Made by a program: the position numbers and the translations under genes
Part shown: in pieces, positions 48,902 to 57,429 of the stretch
Numbering within the stretch: the stretch's first letter is position 1
Layout of the letters: each line of letters begins with the position of its first letter
Notes under the pieces: generated by a model
What the model saw: only the letters and a program-made list of their open reading frames with translations
The model's database searches: none
What the model was told of the DNA's origin: nothing
Origin: Gemmatimonadota bacterium
Lineage (GTDB): Bacteria; Gemmatimonadota; Gemmatimonadetes; Gemmatimonadales; Gemmatimonadaceae
Length of the DNA stretch: 64,000 nucleotides
Assembly: GCA_016719105.1 (NCBI GenBank)
Contig: JADKAQ010000046.1
Span: forward strand, 124,001 to 188,000
Reading direction: 5' to 3'

Positions 48902-50490
48902 CCGATGAGCTCCTCGAGGAACTTGGCCACCCGCGGGTCGCGCGACTGCGACAGCCAGAAGATCGCCTTCTTGCGCAGCTCCTTGTCCTTGTCGTTCTTC
49001 GCGATGTCCATGAGCTTGTCGGCCGCCGCCGCGTCCCGGCGCTGCGAGTAGACGAAGATCACCTGCTCCTTCATCTCGCGATCGTCGGTCTTGCTGTAGA
49101 GCGCGGCCAGGTCGTCCATCGAGGTCCCGCGGCTCTGCCCGGCCCAGAAGAGCGCCTTCTTCCGCATCTCGATCGGCTCCCGGTTGTTCATCGCCAGCTC
49201 GAGGAGCCAGCGATTGTTCTCGCCGCCGCGGTTCTGCGAAATCGAGAAGATGATCTTCTCCTTGAGCTCCTCTTCCTTCACCCGGGCGTAGAGGCTCTTG
49301 AGCAGCTCGCCGTTGTCAGCGTTGCGCTGCTGCCCGAGCCAGAAGATCGCCTGCTCGCGCACCTTGAGCGCGGCGCCATCGCGCTGCGCGAGGTCGCGCA
49401 GGATCGTGCCGGCGCGCTGGCTGCGATGCTGCGAGAGCGCGAAGACGGCCTTCTCCAGCACCTCGTCGTTGGACTCCTTCTGGAGAATCTCCTGGAGCAT
49501 GTCGACGGCGCGATCGTCCTTGGTCTGCCCGAGCCAGAAGACCGCCTGCTCGCGCACCTCGGCGTCCGGGTCGCCGCGCACGGCGCCCATGAGGATGTCG
49601 GCGGCCCGCGCGTCTCCCTTCTGCGAGACAAGGAAAACCGCCTTGCGTCGCAGCGAGGCCGAGCACTTGTCACGACGTGCGAGGACGCGCTCGAGGATCG
49701 GGAGGGCGCGTTCGGCGTCCATCTGCAGCAGGGCGTTGAGGGCGGCCACGCGTTCGTCGTCCTCATCGTCGCGCGGACATCCGGGCTCGGAGGCCGATGC
49801 CGATGCCGACGAACGCCCCTGTCCCGTGGAGGTCACCCGACGTCCCGCGACCACTCCCTGCTGGCCGGGGCGCCCGGCCGTCACACCCGTGGATGTGCCG
49901 CCGCCGGCACTCGCCGACACCTCGGCGGCGCACTGCTCGTCGCCACGCTTAGCCAGCACGCCGCAGACGCGAATGCGGAGCGTGTTCGCGTCGCCCAGCG
50001 TTGCGGCTGACGGGTACTCCTGCGCGAGGCGGTCGAGCGAGGCCAGCGCCTCGTGCAGGGCCGGCGAGGCGCCATCCCGATAGAGCGAGTACGCTTGCCA
50101 GTACAGCGCGTCACCGGCCAGCGGTGCCTTGCCCGCGCGCCGCGCCACTTCCATGAACAGGTCGGCGGCCCGGCGATACTCGCCGCGATTCATGCGCTCG
50201 CGCGCCTGCCGGAAGAGCGAGTCGACGACCTGGTCGCCCGTCCAGGCCACACGGCTGGTCGCGCGCGTGGTGGCCGCCGACGTGAGGTCCGACGTCATGG
50301 CCAGCGCCGCAAGCGCCCCGGCGAGGGGCGTCGTAGCGTTGACGCTGGACACGCCCGCCGCAGCGGTCGCGATGCTGACGCTCGCTCTGGCACGAGCGGG
50401 CGAGGCGGCCCCCTGGGCGGGGGCAATGGCCGGCGCGGTCGCCAGCGCCGCCACGGTCACGGCATGAATGAAGGTGCGATGGACAGTCAT
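48898..50490 (-). CDS. Secreted HEAT-repeat protein with TPR-like N-terminus
   Basis: 530 residues from ATG 50490. Signal peptide to about 26. The N-terminal region about 90-170 is helical and TPR-like (RQARERMNRGEYRRAADLFM, ALYWQAYSLYRDG), followed by a low-complexity Gly/Ser/Thr linker (190-235). The C-terminal 280 residues hold eight HEAT-like repeats of 31-34 residues, each beginning with a basic-x-x-A/V/I-hydrophobic-F core. Cores alternate FLVSQ, FWLGQ, FALSQ, FWLGQ, FSISQ, FWAGQ, FVYSQ, FWLSQ. Third gene of the ECF sigma operon. Confidence 0.87.
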   Translation of the reverse strand: MTVHRTFIHAVTVAALATAPAIAPAQGAASPARARASVSIATAAAGVSSVNATTPLAGALAALAMTSDLTSAATTRATSRVAWTGDQVVDSLFRQARERMNRGEYRRAADLFMEVARRAGKAPLAGDALYWQAYSLYRDGASPALHEALASLDRLAQEYPSAATLGDANTLRIRVCGVLAKRGDEQCAAEVSASAGGGTSTGVTAGRPGQQGVVAGRRVTSTGQGRSSASASASEPGCPRDDEDDERVAALNALLQMDAERALPILERVLARRDKCSASLRRKAVFLVSQKGDARAADILMGAVRGDPDAEVREQAVFWLGQTKDDRAVDMLQEILQKESNDEVLEKAVFALSQHRSQRAGTILRDLAQRDGAALKVREQAIFWLGQQRNADNGELLKSLYARVKEEELKEKIIFSISQNRGGENNRWLLELAMNNREPIEMRKKALFWAGQSRGTSMDDLAALYSKTDDREMKEQVIFVYSQRRDAAAADKLMDIAKNDKDKELRKKAIFWLSQSRDPRVAKFLEELIG

Positions 50491-50502
50491 GTCTATGTCT
50501 CC

Positions 50503-51270
50503 TTACGTGCCGCTCATGAAGCCGGCGGGAATGGACGAACGAAGGCGTGAGAGCATCGCACCGCGCTCGATGGAGCGCTGCACGAGGGTACGATCGGCCA
50601 CCGACTCGGCCGGGAGCTGCACGATCTGGGCAAGGACGAGTTCGAGGTCTTCGAGCAGGTGCCGGCGACGCGCGTCGCTTGCAGCTGGCGAGTCGAGCAG
50701 CAGGCGCGTATCGCCGAGCAGGTCGCGCGCCCAGCGATCCAGCGACGCCGGTGACTCGCCCGGCCCACCGCCGTCGCCGCTCGACTTGAACGAGGTCAGG
50801 AGCGCCTCGACGCGCGACAGGTGCTGCACGGCGGCGAGGTCGTACGACATGCTGCTCCCGTCGTCGACCCTGGTCGTCGAGGCGGACGGAAAGCCGTCGC
50901 CGCGCCGTGCCAGACCCGTCGCGGTATCCGCGGCCGCGAGGCGCGCCGCGGCATCGTCGGCCGGAACACTGGCCACGGTCGGCTCCTCACCGGCGGACGC
51001 GCCGCGGGTTGACCAGAGGCGCCCGATCCCCACGCCGGCGGCGAGGATGACCACGGCGGCGGCGGCTTGCCAGTAGCGCGCGGCTCCTCTCCCACGCACC
51101 GGCGACACGCCGGCGCTCGCCGACGGTACGTCGACGACCGGCGTCGCCGCCTTGATCGCCGACCACATCGCCTCGCGCGGCACGTCGCCGGGGCGGTTGT
51201 AGTCGCGCGCCGCCGAGTGCAGCCAGTGATCGAACTTCTCGTCGTTCATCTCGTCGTGATGGTCGTTCAT
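50503..51270 (-). CDS. Anti-sigma factor-like membrane protein
   Basis: 255 residues from ATG 51270, which overlaps the sigma factor stop (ATGA); an ATG nine bases upstream is the alternative. The cytosolic N-terminus DEKFDHWLHSAARDYNRPGD is short and lacks the His/Cys zinc motif. One TM is at about 67-85 (WQAAAAVVILAAGVGIGRLW). The periplasmic part is Ala/Asp/Ser rich with helical LSRVEALLTSF and RRRHLLEDLELVLAQIVQLP. Topology and coupling to an ECF sigma gene make an anti-sigma role likely. It ends 12 bases before the HEAT gene. Confidence 0.75.
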   Translation of the reverse strand: MNDHHDEMNDEKFDHWLHSAARDYNRPGDVPREAMWSAIKAATPVVDVPSASAGVSPVRGRGAARYWQAAAAVVILAAGVGIGRLWSTRGASAGEEPTVASVPADDAAARLAAADTATGLARRGDGFPSASTTRVDDGSSMSYDLAAVQHLSRVEALLTSFKSSGDGGGPGESPASLDRWARDLLGDTRLLLDSPAASDARRRHLLEDLELVLAQIVQLPAESVADRTLVQRSIERGAMLSRLRSSIPAGFMSGT

Positions 51271-51821
51271 GCGCTCCATGCTCCTGCAAAATCCGCCAGC
51301 GCTTCGCGAAGGCGGCCCCGGGCGCGAAAGAGCTGCGCCTTGGACGTTCCGGCCTGGATGCCGAGTATCTGGCCGATTTCTTCATGCGTGTAGCCTTCCA
51401 CGTCGTGCAGCACGAACACCGAGCGGTAGCCTTCCGGCAGGGCATCGATCGCCCGGTGCAACCGGTCGCGCAGGTCGGGGTCGGCCCGTCGCGTCGTCGT
51501 ACCTAACGACTCCGCCTCCTCCAGCACCGTCTCGCGCGTCCTGAGCCGCTTGATCTTGCGCAGCCCATTGAGCGCCACGGAGACGGCGATGCTGTGCAAC
51601 CAGGTGGAGAAGGCCGAGTCGCCCCGGAAGTCCCCCAGCCGCTGGAACGCGCGGATGAAGGCCTCCTGGGTGAAGTCGCGCGCGAGGTCCTCGTCTCCCG
51701 CGAGGCGAAAGGCCACACGGTAGAGCCGGTCCACGTTGGCCTCGTAGAGTTCGCGCTGGGCCGCACGGTCCCCGGCCCTGGCGCGCTCGATCGTCGCTCG
51801 CTCGGTCACCCACCCCACCAT
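51267..51821 (-). CDS. ECF-type RNA polymerase sigma factor
   Basis: 184 residues from ATG 51821; the frame is open upstream but lacks sigma homology. Region 2: DRLYRVAFRLAGDEDLARDF, TQEAFIRAFQRLGDFRGDSA, FSTWLHSIAVSVALNGLRKI. Region 4: ALPEGYRSVFVLHDVEGYTH and EEIGQILGIQAGTSKAQLFR. This is the two-domain extracytoplasmic-function form. It heads a four-gene operon with an anti-sigma protein and two secreted HEAT-repeat proteins, so it probably controls an envelope function. Divergent from the DASS transporter. Confidence 0.93.
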   Translation of the reverse strand: MVGWVTERATIERARAGDRAAQRELYEANVDRLYRVAFRLAGDEDLARDFTQEAFIRAFQRLGDFRGDSAFSTWLHSIAVSVALNGLRKIKRLRTRETVLEEAESLGTTTRRADPDLRDRLHRAIDALPEGYRSVFVLHDVEGYTHEEIGQILGIQAGTSKAQLFRARGRLREALADFAGAWSA

Positions 51822-51999
51822 TGGCTTGGTCGGTGACGCGCCAGCAAGACGCCGATCGCGCAACCGCCCTTGGGACACGGGGTCCGCTGGAATGGTTGCG
51901 CGAGCCTCGCCGTTTGGCGACCCCAGCGCCATCTTGGCGCGCCATGAAACGCCGTCTCATACCCGGCCCGACGCACCCCTCATCGTCCCGACGGGGCGC

Positions 52000-53490
52000 A
52001 TGAGCACCACGCCGCCTACCACGCCCCCTGCCACGCCCCCCTCGGCGTCGCCCGCCGCCGCTCCCAGCTCGGGCGAGCGGCACGAGCCGCATACCGTCTG
52101 GTGGCGCTGGCTCCTGATTCTTGGCGTCGGCGGGGGGATCGTCGCGCTCGGGGCCCCCGCGGGGATCGCCCCCGAGGCCTGGCGTCTCTTCGCGATCTTC
52201 ATCGCCACCATCCTGGGCTCGATCCTGCGCCCGGCTCCGGCCGGCGCGGTCGTCCTGTTCGGCGTCTGCGCCATCGCGGTGACCGGCGCCATGACGCCAG
52301 CCAACGCGCTCAAGGGATACAGCGACCCGCTCGTCTGGCTGGTCCTGTGCGCCTTCTTCATCTCGCGCGGGGTGATGAAAACCGGGCTGGGCGAGCGCAT
52401 CGCCTACCATTTCATCCGCGCCATCGGGCAGCGGTCGATTGGCCTGGTCTACGCGCTCGTGGGGACCGACACGCTGCTGGCGACGATCATCCCGTCGAAC
52501 AGCGCCCGCGCCGGGGGGGTGATCTTCCCGATTGCCCGCAGCCTGGCGCAGGCGTACGACTCACACCCCGGTCCGACGGCGCGACGGCTCGGCGCCTATC
52601 TCATGGTCGCGGTCTACCACTGCGACGTGATCGCCTGCGCCATGTTCCTCACCGGGCAGGCGTCGAACGTCCTGATCGCGCGCTTCGCCAAGGAAGTGAG
52701 CGGCGTCGAGCTCACGTTCACCAGCTGGGCCGCGGCGATGATCGTCCCGGGGCTGACCGCGCTGGCGCTCGTCCCCATCATCCTCTTCCGGCTCTTTCCC
52801 CCCGAGATCACGCACACCCCCGACGCGGCATCGTTCGCCGGGCGCGCGCTGGAGAAGATGGGGGCGCCGTCCCGCGGGGAGTGGATGATGCTGCTCGTCT
52901 TCGTCGTGGTCGCGCTGCTGTGGATGACGACGCGCTGGCACGGGATCAACTACACCGTCGTGGCGCTGATGGGGGTCTGCTTCCTCATCATCACGGGCGT
53001 GTTGCAGTGGGACGACGTGATGGGCGACCGCGCGGCGTGGGACGTCTTCATCTGGTACGGCGGCCTGGTGCGGATGGCCGAGGCGTTAGGCGAGACCGGG
53101 ATCACGAAGCGATTCGCCGAGGTGGCCGCGAGCCTGACGCTGGGGTGGGAATGGGGGGCCGCGCTGATCGCGCTCGTCCTCATCTACTTCTTCGCGCACT
53201 ACGCCTTTGCCAGCATCACCGCGCATGCCACGGCGATGTTCACGCCCTTCCTGGTGGTGGTGATCGCCGCGGGGGCGCCGCCGCACCTCGCGGTCCTTTC
53301 GCTCGCGGCCGCCTCGAACCTGGACGCCGCCCTCACGCACTTCGGGACGACGACGTCGCCCATCTACTTCGGCGCCCGCTACATCCCGCAGAAGACGTGG
53401 TGGCGCCTGGGGTTGATCACGGCCTGCGCGACGATCCTCATCTTCGGCACCATCGGTCCGCTGTGGTGGCGGGTGCTGGGACTCTGGTAA
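52000..53490 (+). CDS. DASS family sodium/anion symporter (DiT1/CitT-like)
   Basis: 496 residues from ATG 52000. A Pro/Thr-rich N-terminus precedes about eleven to twelve membrane helices. Family marks: GYSDPLVWLVLCAFFISRG, TDTLLATIIPSNSARAGGVI (first substrate loop) and the second-half HYAFASITAHATAMFTPFL and ALTHFGTTTSPIYFG. The pattern is that of 2-oxoglutarate/malate and citrate translocators. It imports or exchanges di- or tricarboxylates. It is followed by a copy of the GGGAAGAC repeat element. Confidence 0.92.
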   Translation: MSTTPPTTPPATPPSASPAAAPSSGERHEPHTVWWRWLLILGVGGGIVALGAPAGIAPEAWRLFAIFIATILGSILRPAPAGAVVLFGVCAIAVTGAMTPANALKGYSDPLVWLVLCAFFISRGVMKTGLGERIAYHFIRAIGQRSIGLVYALVGTDTLLATIIPSNSARAGGVIFPIARSLAQAYDSHPGPTARRLGAYLMVAVYHCDVIACAMFLTGQASNVLIARFAKEVSGVELTFTSWAAAMIVPGLTALALVPIILFRLFPPEITHTPDAASFAGRALEKMGAPSRGEWMMLLVFVVVALLWMTTRWHGINYTVVALMGVCFLIITGVLQWDDVMGDRAAWDVFIWYGGLVRMAEALGETGITKRFAEVAASLTLGWEWGAALIALVLIYFFAHYAFASITAHATAMFTPFLVVVIAAGAPPHLAVLSLAAASNLDAALTHFGTTTSPIYFGARYIPQKTWWRLGLITACATILIFGTIGPLWWRVLGLW

Positions 53491-53495
53491 CTCCT

Positions 53496-53612
53496 GGAAG
53501 ACGGGAAGACGGGAAGACGGGAAGACGAGAACGGGCGCGCACCTCTTCCGGACCCCGTGAACGCCCGGATACACTAGCCCCTCCCTCGTCTTCCCGTCTT
53601 CCCGTCTTCTCG
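53496..53612. repeat. GGGAAGAC inverted-repeat element, copy C
   Basis: The left arm at 53496-53527 carries four GGGAAGAC-type octamers; the right arm at 53585-53612 carries three inverted copies ending CTTCTCG. Core about 57 bases. It lies between the DASS transporter and the D-threonine aldolase-like gene, which read in the same direction, and ends 10 bases before the latter's proposed GTG. Confidence 0.8.
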
Positions 53613-53621
53613 AAGAACAGC

Positions 53622-54779
53622 GTGCGTCGCACACATCTCTCGCTCCAGCCCGACGCCGACGCGTCGCCCACACGGCTCGACCAGATGGAGACGCCGGCCG
53701 CGCTGGTCGATCTCGACATCCTGGCGCAGAACATCGACCGCATGGCCGAGTACTCGGCCTTGCACGGGTTGTCGCTCCGACCGCACGTCAAGACGCACAA
53801 GTCGCCGCGGATCGCGGCGGAGCAGCTGCGCCTGGGGGCGGTGGGGCTGACCTGCGCCACGCCGCGCGAGCTGGAAGTGATGTCCGACGTGACCAGCGAC
53901 CTCCTGCTCAACTATCCGTTGCTGGGGGCGCCGAAACTGGCGCGGGCGCTGTCGCTCCCGCGCGAGGTGCAGCTGACGGTGGCCGTCGACTCGATGATCG
54001 CGGTGGACGCCCTGGCGGCGACGGCCCGCATCATGGACCGTCCGGTGCGCGTGTACGTCGAGCTCGACCTTGGCATGCATCGCGTGGGGGTGCAGAGCGT
54101 GGACGACGCGATCGCCCTGGCGATGCGGGTGGCGGAGCAGCCGCCGCTGATTTTCGCCGGCATCACGTTCTATCCGGGACACATCCGCGAGCCGGTCTCG
54201 GAGCAGGAGGCCAAGCTGGCGCGACTGCGGCAGGACCTGGCGTCGGCGCTGGAGCGGATGGAGCGCTCGGGGGTCCGGCCGTCGATCGTGAGCGGTGGCT
54301 CGACGCCGCTGGCGTGGCGCATGCACGAGGTCCCCGGCGTGACCGAGGTGCGCCCCGGCACGTACGTCTACAATGACCGCACGACGGCGCAGATCGGGGC
54401 GTGCGCGTGGGAAGACTGTGCGTTCACCGTGCTGGCGACGGTGGTGAGCACCGCCGTCCCCGGCCAGGCGGTGATCGATGCCGGCTGCAAGGCGTTAGGG
54501 CGCGAACCGGTGCGCGGCGTGGCGGGCGAAGGGTACGCCGCCCTGCTCGACCGCCCCGAAGTCACGGTGCAGCGCATGTCGGAGGAGCACGGGATCCTCG
54601 ACCTCACGCAGACGTCGTGGCGCCCGCGCGTGGGCGACGTGGTGCGCCTGGTGCCGAACCACGTGTGCATCGTCGTGCACCTCAACGACGTGATCCACGG
54701 CGTGCGTGGCGACGTGGTCGAGTCGCGCTGGCCGGTCAGTGCCCGAGGGCGGGAAGGAGCGCTGGCAGGAGACGCATAG
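53622..54779 (+). CDS. D-threonine aldolase-like PLP enzyme (alanine racemase fold)
   Basis: 385 residues from GTG 53622; ATG 53685 is an alternative that would remove 21 residues, and the GTG start would have its ribosome binding site inside the repeat element. METPAALVDLDILAQNIDRM begins the fold; PLP Lys lies in LRPHVKTHKSPRIAAE. The C-terminal metal site His and Cys are in VPNHVCIVVHL, and VSGGSTPLAW contacts the phosphate. This matches low-specificity D-threonine aldolase/D-serine dehydratase (DSD1). Its tail overlaps the convergent YceI gene by 44 bases. Confidence 0.88.
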   Translation: MRRTHLSLQPDADASPTRLDQMETPAALVDLDILAQNIDRMAEYSALHGLSLRPHVKTHKSPRIAAEQLRLGAVGLTCATPRELEVMSDVTSDLLLNYPLLGAPKLARALSLPREVQLTVAVDSMIAVDALAATARIMDRPVRVYVELDLGMHRVGVQSVDDAIALAMRVAEQPPLIFAGITFYPGHIREPVSEQEAKLARLRQDLASALERMERSGVRPSIVSGGSTPLAWRMHEVPGVTEVRPGTYVYNDRTTAQIGACAWEDCAFTVLATVVSTAVPGQAVIDAGCKALGREPVRGVAGEGYAALLDRPEVTVQRMSEEHGILDLTQTSWRPRVGDVVRLVPNHVCIVVHLNDVIHGVRGDVVESRWPVSARGREGALAGDA

Positions 54780-55305
54780 CGGGGACGACGAGGCGCGCCT
54801 CCACCTGCACGCGCTTCCCCACGGCGAGGAAGATCGGGTTCAGGAGGTCGAGGCCGCGCGCGATCCCCACCCCGTGCGCATGACTCGGGACGTCGAGCGC
54901 GCCGCTGAAGGCGATGCGCCCGGCGATCCCCTCGCCGTCCATGCGATGCACCGGGCAGCGCGTCACCATCTCGCGTGTCTCGCCGCGCAACGCGAGCACG
55001 CCGGCCACGAGCAGGTCACCGTTGTCGCGCGAGACGCGCCGGCTGCTGAAGGTGATGTGCGGGTACCGGTCAGCGTCGAGGAACGAGGGGCCGCGCAGGT
55101 GGCGGTCGCGCATCGGCATCCCCGTGTCGATGCTGGCGGCGGCCACCGCCACCTCGAGTGTCGCGCGTTCGATGTCGGTGTTGGGAAGCACGAGCGCGCC
55201 ATGCAGCTCACCGAAGTACCCCTCGACGCGCAGCGGCCCTAACCACGCCGTGAAGGTCACGCGCATGGTGCGGGCATCGAGGGTGAATCGCGTCGCGTCG
55301 CGCAT
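54736..55305 (-). CDS. YceI family protein, no signal peptide
   Basis: 189 residues from ATG 55305. Lipocalin-like YceI pattern: RFTLDARTMRVTFTAWLGPL, EVAVAAASIDTGMPMRDRHL, RYPHITFSSRRVSRD and GVLALRGETREMVTRCP. YceI proteins bind long isoprenoids such as polyprenyl chains. This copy lacks the usual periplasmic signal sequence, so it is probably cytosolic. It is convergent with the aldolase gene, with 44 bases coding on both strands. Confidence 0.87.
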   Translation of the reverse strand: MRDATRFTLDARTMRVTFTAWLGPLRVEGYFGELHGALVLPNTDIERATLEVAVAAASIDTGMPMRDRHLRGPSFLDADRYPHITFSSRRVSRDNGDLLVAGVLALRGETREMVTRCPVHRMDGEGIAGRIAFSGALDVPSHAHGVGIARGLDLLNPIFLAVGKRVQVEARLVVPAMRLLPALLPALGH

Positions 55306-55317
55306 GGCGTTCCCTTG

Positions 55318-55764
55318 CTACTCGCGCGTCGCGCCGCGATCGATCCAGCGCGCGATCGTGGCGATCTGGTTGGCGGTGAGCGGGGCGGCCGCGAGCGGCA
55401 TGCGGCTCACGCCCGACCGCGCCGCGGCGTCACGCCCGACCATCTTCATGAGCCACGACCGTGACGCGGCGCCGGGAATCACGAGGGTATCGCCGGGATT
55501 GAGCCGCGCCGGGCGTCCCACCAGGGCGCCATGCGACGCCCCCGACACGAGGACGAGCCCCGCCTGACGCGTCGCCGCCGAGTGGCAACCGCCGAAGGCG
55601 CAGCGCTTGTCGAGGATGGGCTGCACGTCGCGCGCGAGCGACGGCTCCTCGACGAGCACGTCCGGGAGGCCGAAGGTCGGATCTTCCGGAGCCTCGAAGT
55701 CGACGCAGGCCGCGAGCACGGTCACGAGGACGGCCGCGGCACTCGTCAGCTGCACGCGCGTCAT
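55318..55764 (-). CDS. Lipoprotein with CX4CH heme-type motif
   Basis: 148 residues from ATG 55764. Lipobox LAAC with Cys20, then an acidic linker. Cys55, Cys60 and His61 in DKRCAFGGCHSAATR form a CxxxxCH motif like those of planctomycete-type c cytochromes, and Met in SRMPLAAAPLTANQIATIA is a plausible sixth ligand; IARWIDRGA is the usual terminal helix. Likely a membrane-anchored electron carrier or a heme-less relative. Its start overlaps the upstream gene's stop (ATGA), so the two are coupled. Confidence 0.78.
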   Translation of the reverse strand: MTRVQLTSAAAVLVTVLAACVDFEAPEDPTFGLPDVLVEEPSLARDVQPILDKRCAFGGCHSAATRQAGLVLVSGASHGALVGRPARLNPGDTLVIPGAASRSWLMKMVGRDAAARSGVSRMPLAAAPLTANQIATIARWIDRGATRE

Positions 55765-56675
55765 CGTCCCGCCCCGGTGACCGCCATGAAGGCCCGCACC
55801 GTCGCCACACTGCCGGGCGCATAGAACCACTCCCCCGCCGTCGTCAGTCGCGACGAGAGCGCCAACCGCGCGCCGGCCGAGATGTGCGGACGCGTATCGT
55901 GCAGGGCGAGGACGGGATGATCTCCGTCGCGCGTCCCGTCCGCTCGCAGCACCCCGATGTCGAATCGCGATCGATCGACGCGCCCGCCAGCGGCGAGCCA
56001 CCATTCACCGCGTCCGCCACGCCAGGTGCGCGTCCCCATCACCTCGCCCGCGACGATCCGCGGCTCGAACCAGTCGTTGGAGTCGTGGCCATGACAGACC
56101 GCGGCGTAGTAGGTCGCGAGATCGCGCCCCCCATCGGCGGTCGTGGCGGCGTTGCAGGTGATGGCCCCTTCCACGCGCCCAGCGACGGCCGAGAGGCGCG
56201 GCGACAGACGCACGCCGCGCCAGGTGGCCAGCGTACGCGAGGCCGCGACGCCCCACAGGTTGGCCCGGGCGTCGCCGATGGCGATCGGCGGGACCCACGA
56301 CGCCTCGAGCACAGCGCGCGATGTCCGAAGGGCGACGCGGGGGCGTGGGAGGATGGGGGACAGGTTGGTCGTCTCCGGTTTGTCGATCCCTGGCTGTCGT
56401 TGGGACTCGGACAGCGCCGGGAGCCAGCTCCCCTCGACGCCGACCGACCAGCGCCGCCCCGACGCGACCTCGCCTAACGGGGAGAAGACCATGGCGGCCG
56501 AGTAGAAGGCGAGGAGCTGCCCTTCGGGTTCGGATGCCCGGTGCCGCTGCACCACGCGCCCTTGCGACCAGGCCGGGGTCGCCGTCAGCATCAGCATGAG
56601 CGCACCTCTCGCGACCTCGAGCGGGCGATGGCCCGGCGCCAGTCGCGCCAGGCGCGCCAGGCGCGCCAAGCGCAT
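55761..56675 (-). CDS. Secreted outer-membrane-like protein, unknown function
   Basis: 304 residues from ATG 56675, which starts the export signal MRLARLARLARL followed by a hydrophobic ARGALMLMLTATPAWS; an ATG at 56768 would add 31 residues. The N-terminal RLA triplet comes from a 9-base tandem repeat. The mature part has alternating amphipathic strands (GRRWSVGVEGSWLPAL, GEWWLAAGGRVDRSRFDIGV, ISAGARLALSSRL), suggesting a small beta-barrel. Two Cys lie at ITCNAAT and AAVCHGHDS. Coupled to the heme-motif lipoprotein gene. Family not recognised. Confidence 0.68.
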   Translation of the reverse strand: MRLARLARLARLAPGHRPLEVARGALMLMLTATPAWSQGRVVQRHRASEPEGQLLAFYSAAMVFSPLGEVASGRRWSVGVEGSWLPALSESQRQPGIDKPETTNLSPILPRPRVALRTSRAVLEASWVPPIAIGDARANLWGVAASRTLATWRGVRLSPRLSAVAGRVEGAITCNAATTADGGRDLATYYAAVCHGHDSNDWFEPRIVAGEVMGTRTWRGGRGEWWLAAGGRVDRSRFDIGVLRADGTRDGDHPVLALHDTRPHISAGARLALSSRLTTAGEWFYAPGSVATVRAFMAVTGAGR

Positions 56676-56784
56676 TCGGAGCGTCACGCACCCGAGGGGA
56701 ACACACCGCCGCCGATCCTTTGCCTGCTCCACCCCCACGATCGACGACGGTGTGTCCAGACCTCGCATGCGCTCGCGCCGTCCG

Positions 56785-57429
56785 CTAGGGCACGAGGACG
56801 TTTCCGCTCATCCCGCTGTGCAATGTGCAGACGTATCCGAAGTTGCCCGGCGTGTTGAAGGTGCGCCCCACGGATGCATTCGTGGTGTTGCCGATCCCGG
56901 CGGGGGCGCCCGACGTTCCCTGAAAGTCGACGTTGTGCACGAGGTCGCCGAAGGTCCACGTCACCGTCCCGCCGCGGGCGAGTGCCACGTTAGGCGGCGT
57001 GAAGGTGTTGGCGGCCGTCCCCGAGACCACGGTCACCGCGTTGGGCAGCGCGCCGGTCACGGTCACCGCCGTGGTGGCCGACTTGCTCACGCTTCCGAGG
57101 GTGCCGGTGACGGTGATCGTCGACGTCCCGGCGCTGATCCCGAGCACCTGCCCCGTCTGCGACACCGAGGCGACGGCGGTGTTGCTCGAGCTGTAGGAGA
57201 ACGAGACCCCCGCGACGGCGGCGCCGCTGGCCGACGAGGCACTCGGCGTGATGTTCTGCGTGGAGCCGGCGCTCAGCGACAGCGTGGTCGGCGAGACGGT
57301 CACGTTGTCCAGCGTCGCGGTGGGCGGGGGATTGGTGGTGCCGCCGCCATCGCCACCACCACCGCAGGCCGCCAGCAGCAACGCGGCTGAGACCCGCCAG
57401 AACTTGGGAACTGACACGCGCACGAGCAC
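56785..57429 (-). CDS. Lipoprotein with Ig-like (Big_2) and plastocyanin domains
   Basis: 214 residues from GTG 57429 (GTGs 6 and 12 bases later are also possible). Lipobox LLLAAC with Cys22. A Big_2 domain spans about 38-126 (VSPTTLSLSAGSTQNITP, SNTAVASVSQTGQVLGISAG). A C-terminal cupredoxin spans 128-214 with all four type I copper ligands: His165 (LVHNVDF), Cys201, His204 and Met207 (YVCTLHSGMSG). It is probably a lipid-anchored electron carrier, working with the heme-motif lipoprotein encoded 1 kb downstream on the same strand. Confidence 0.88.
   Translation of the reverse strand: MLVRVSVPKFWRVSAALLLAACGGGGDGGGTTNPPPTATLDNVTVSPTTLSLSAGSTQNITPSASSASGAAVAGVSFSYSSSNTAVASVSQTGQVLGISAGTSTITVTGTLGSVSKSATTAVTVTGALPNAVTVVSGTAANTFTPPNVALARGGTVTWTFGDLVHNVDFQGTSGAPAGIGNTTNASVGRTFNTPGNFGYVCTLHSGMSGNVLVP

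Noticed and set aside
52101..53621. Open frame running through the DASS transporter into the D-threonine aldolase-like gene
   Set aside because: It is the wrong frame over the transporter, whose own frame has clear membrane helices. The joined frame is chance plus the repeat element.
56641..56672. Nine-base tandem repeat encoding RLARLARLA
   Set aside because: Real but short, and explained as part of a basic signal-peptide region.
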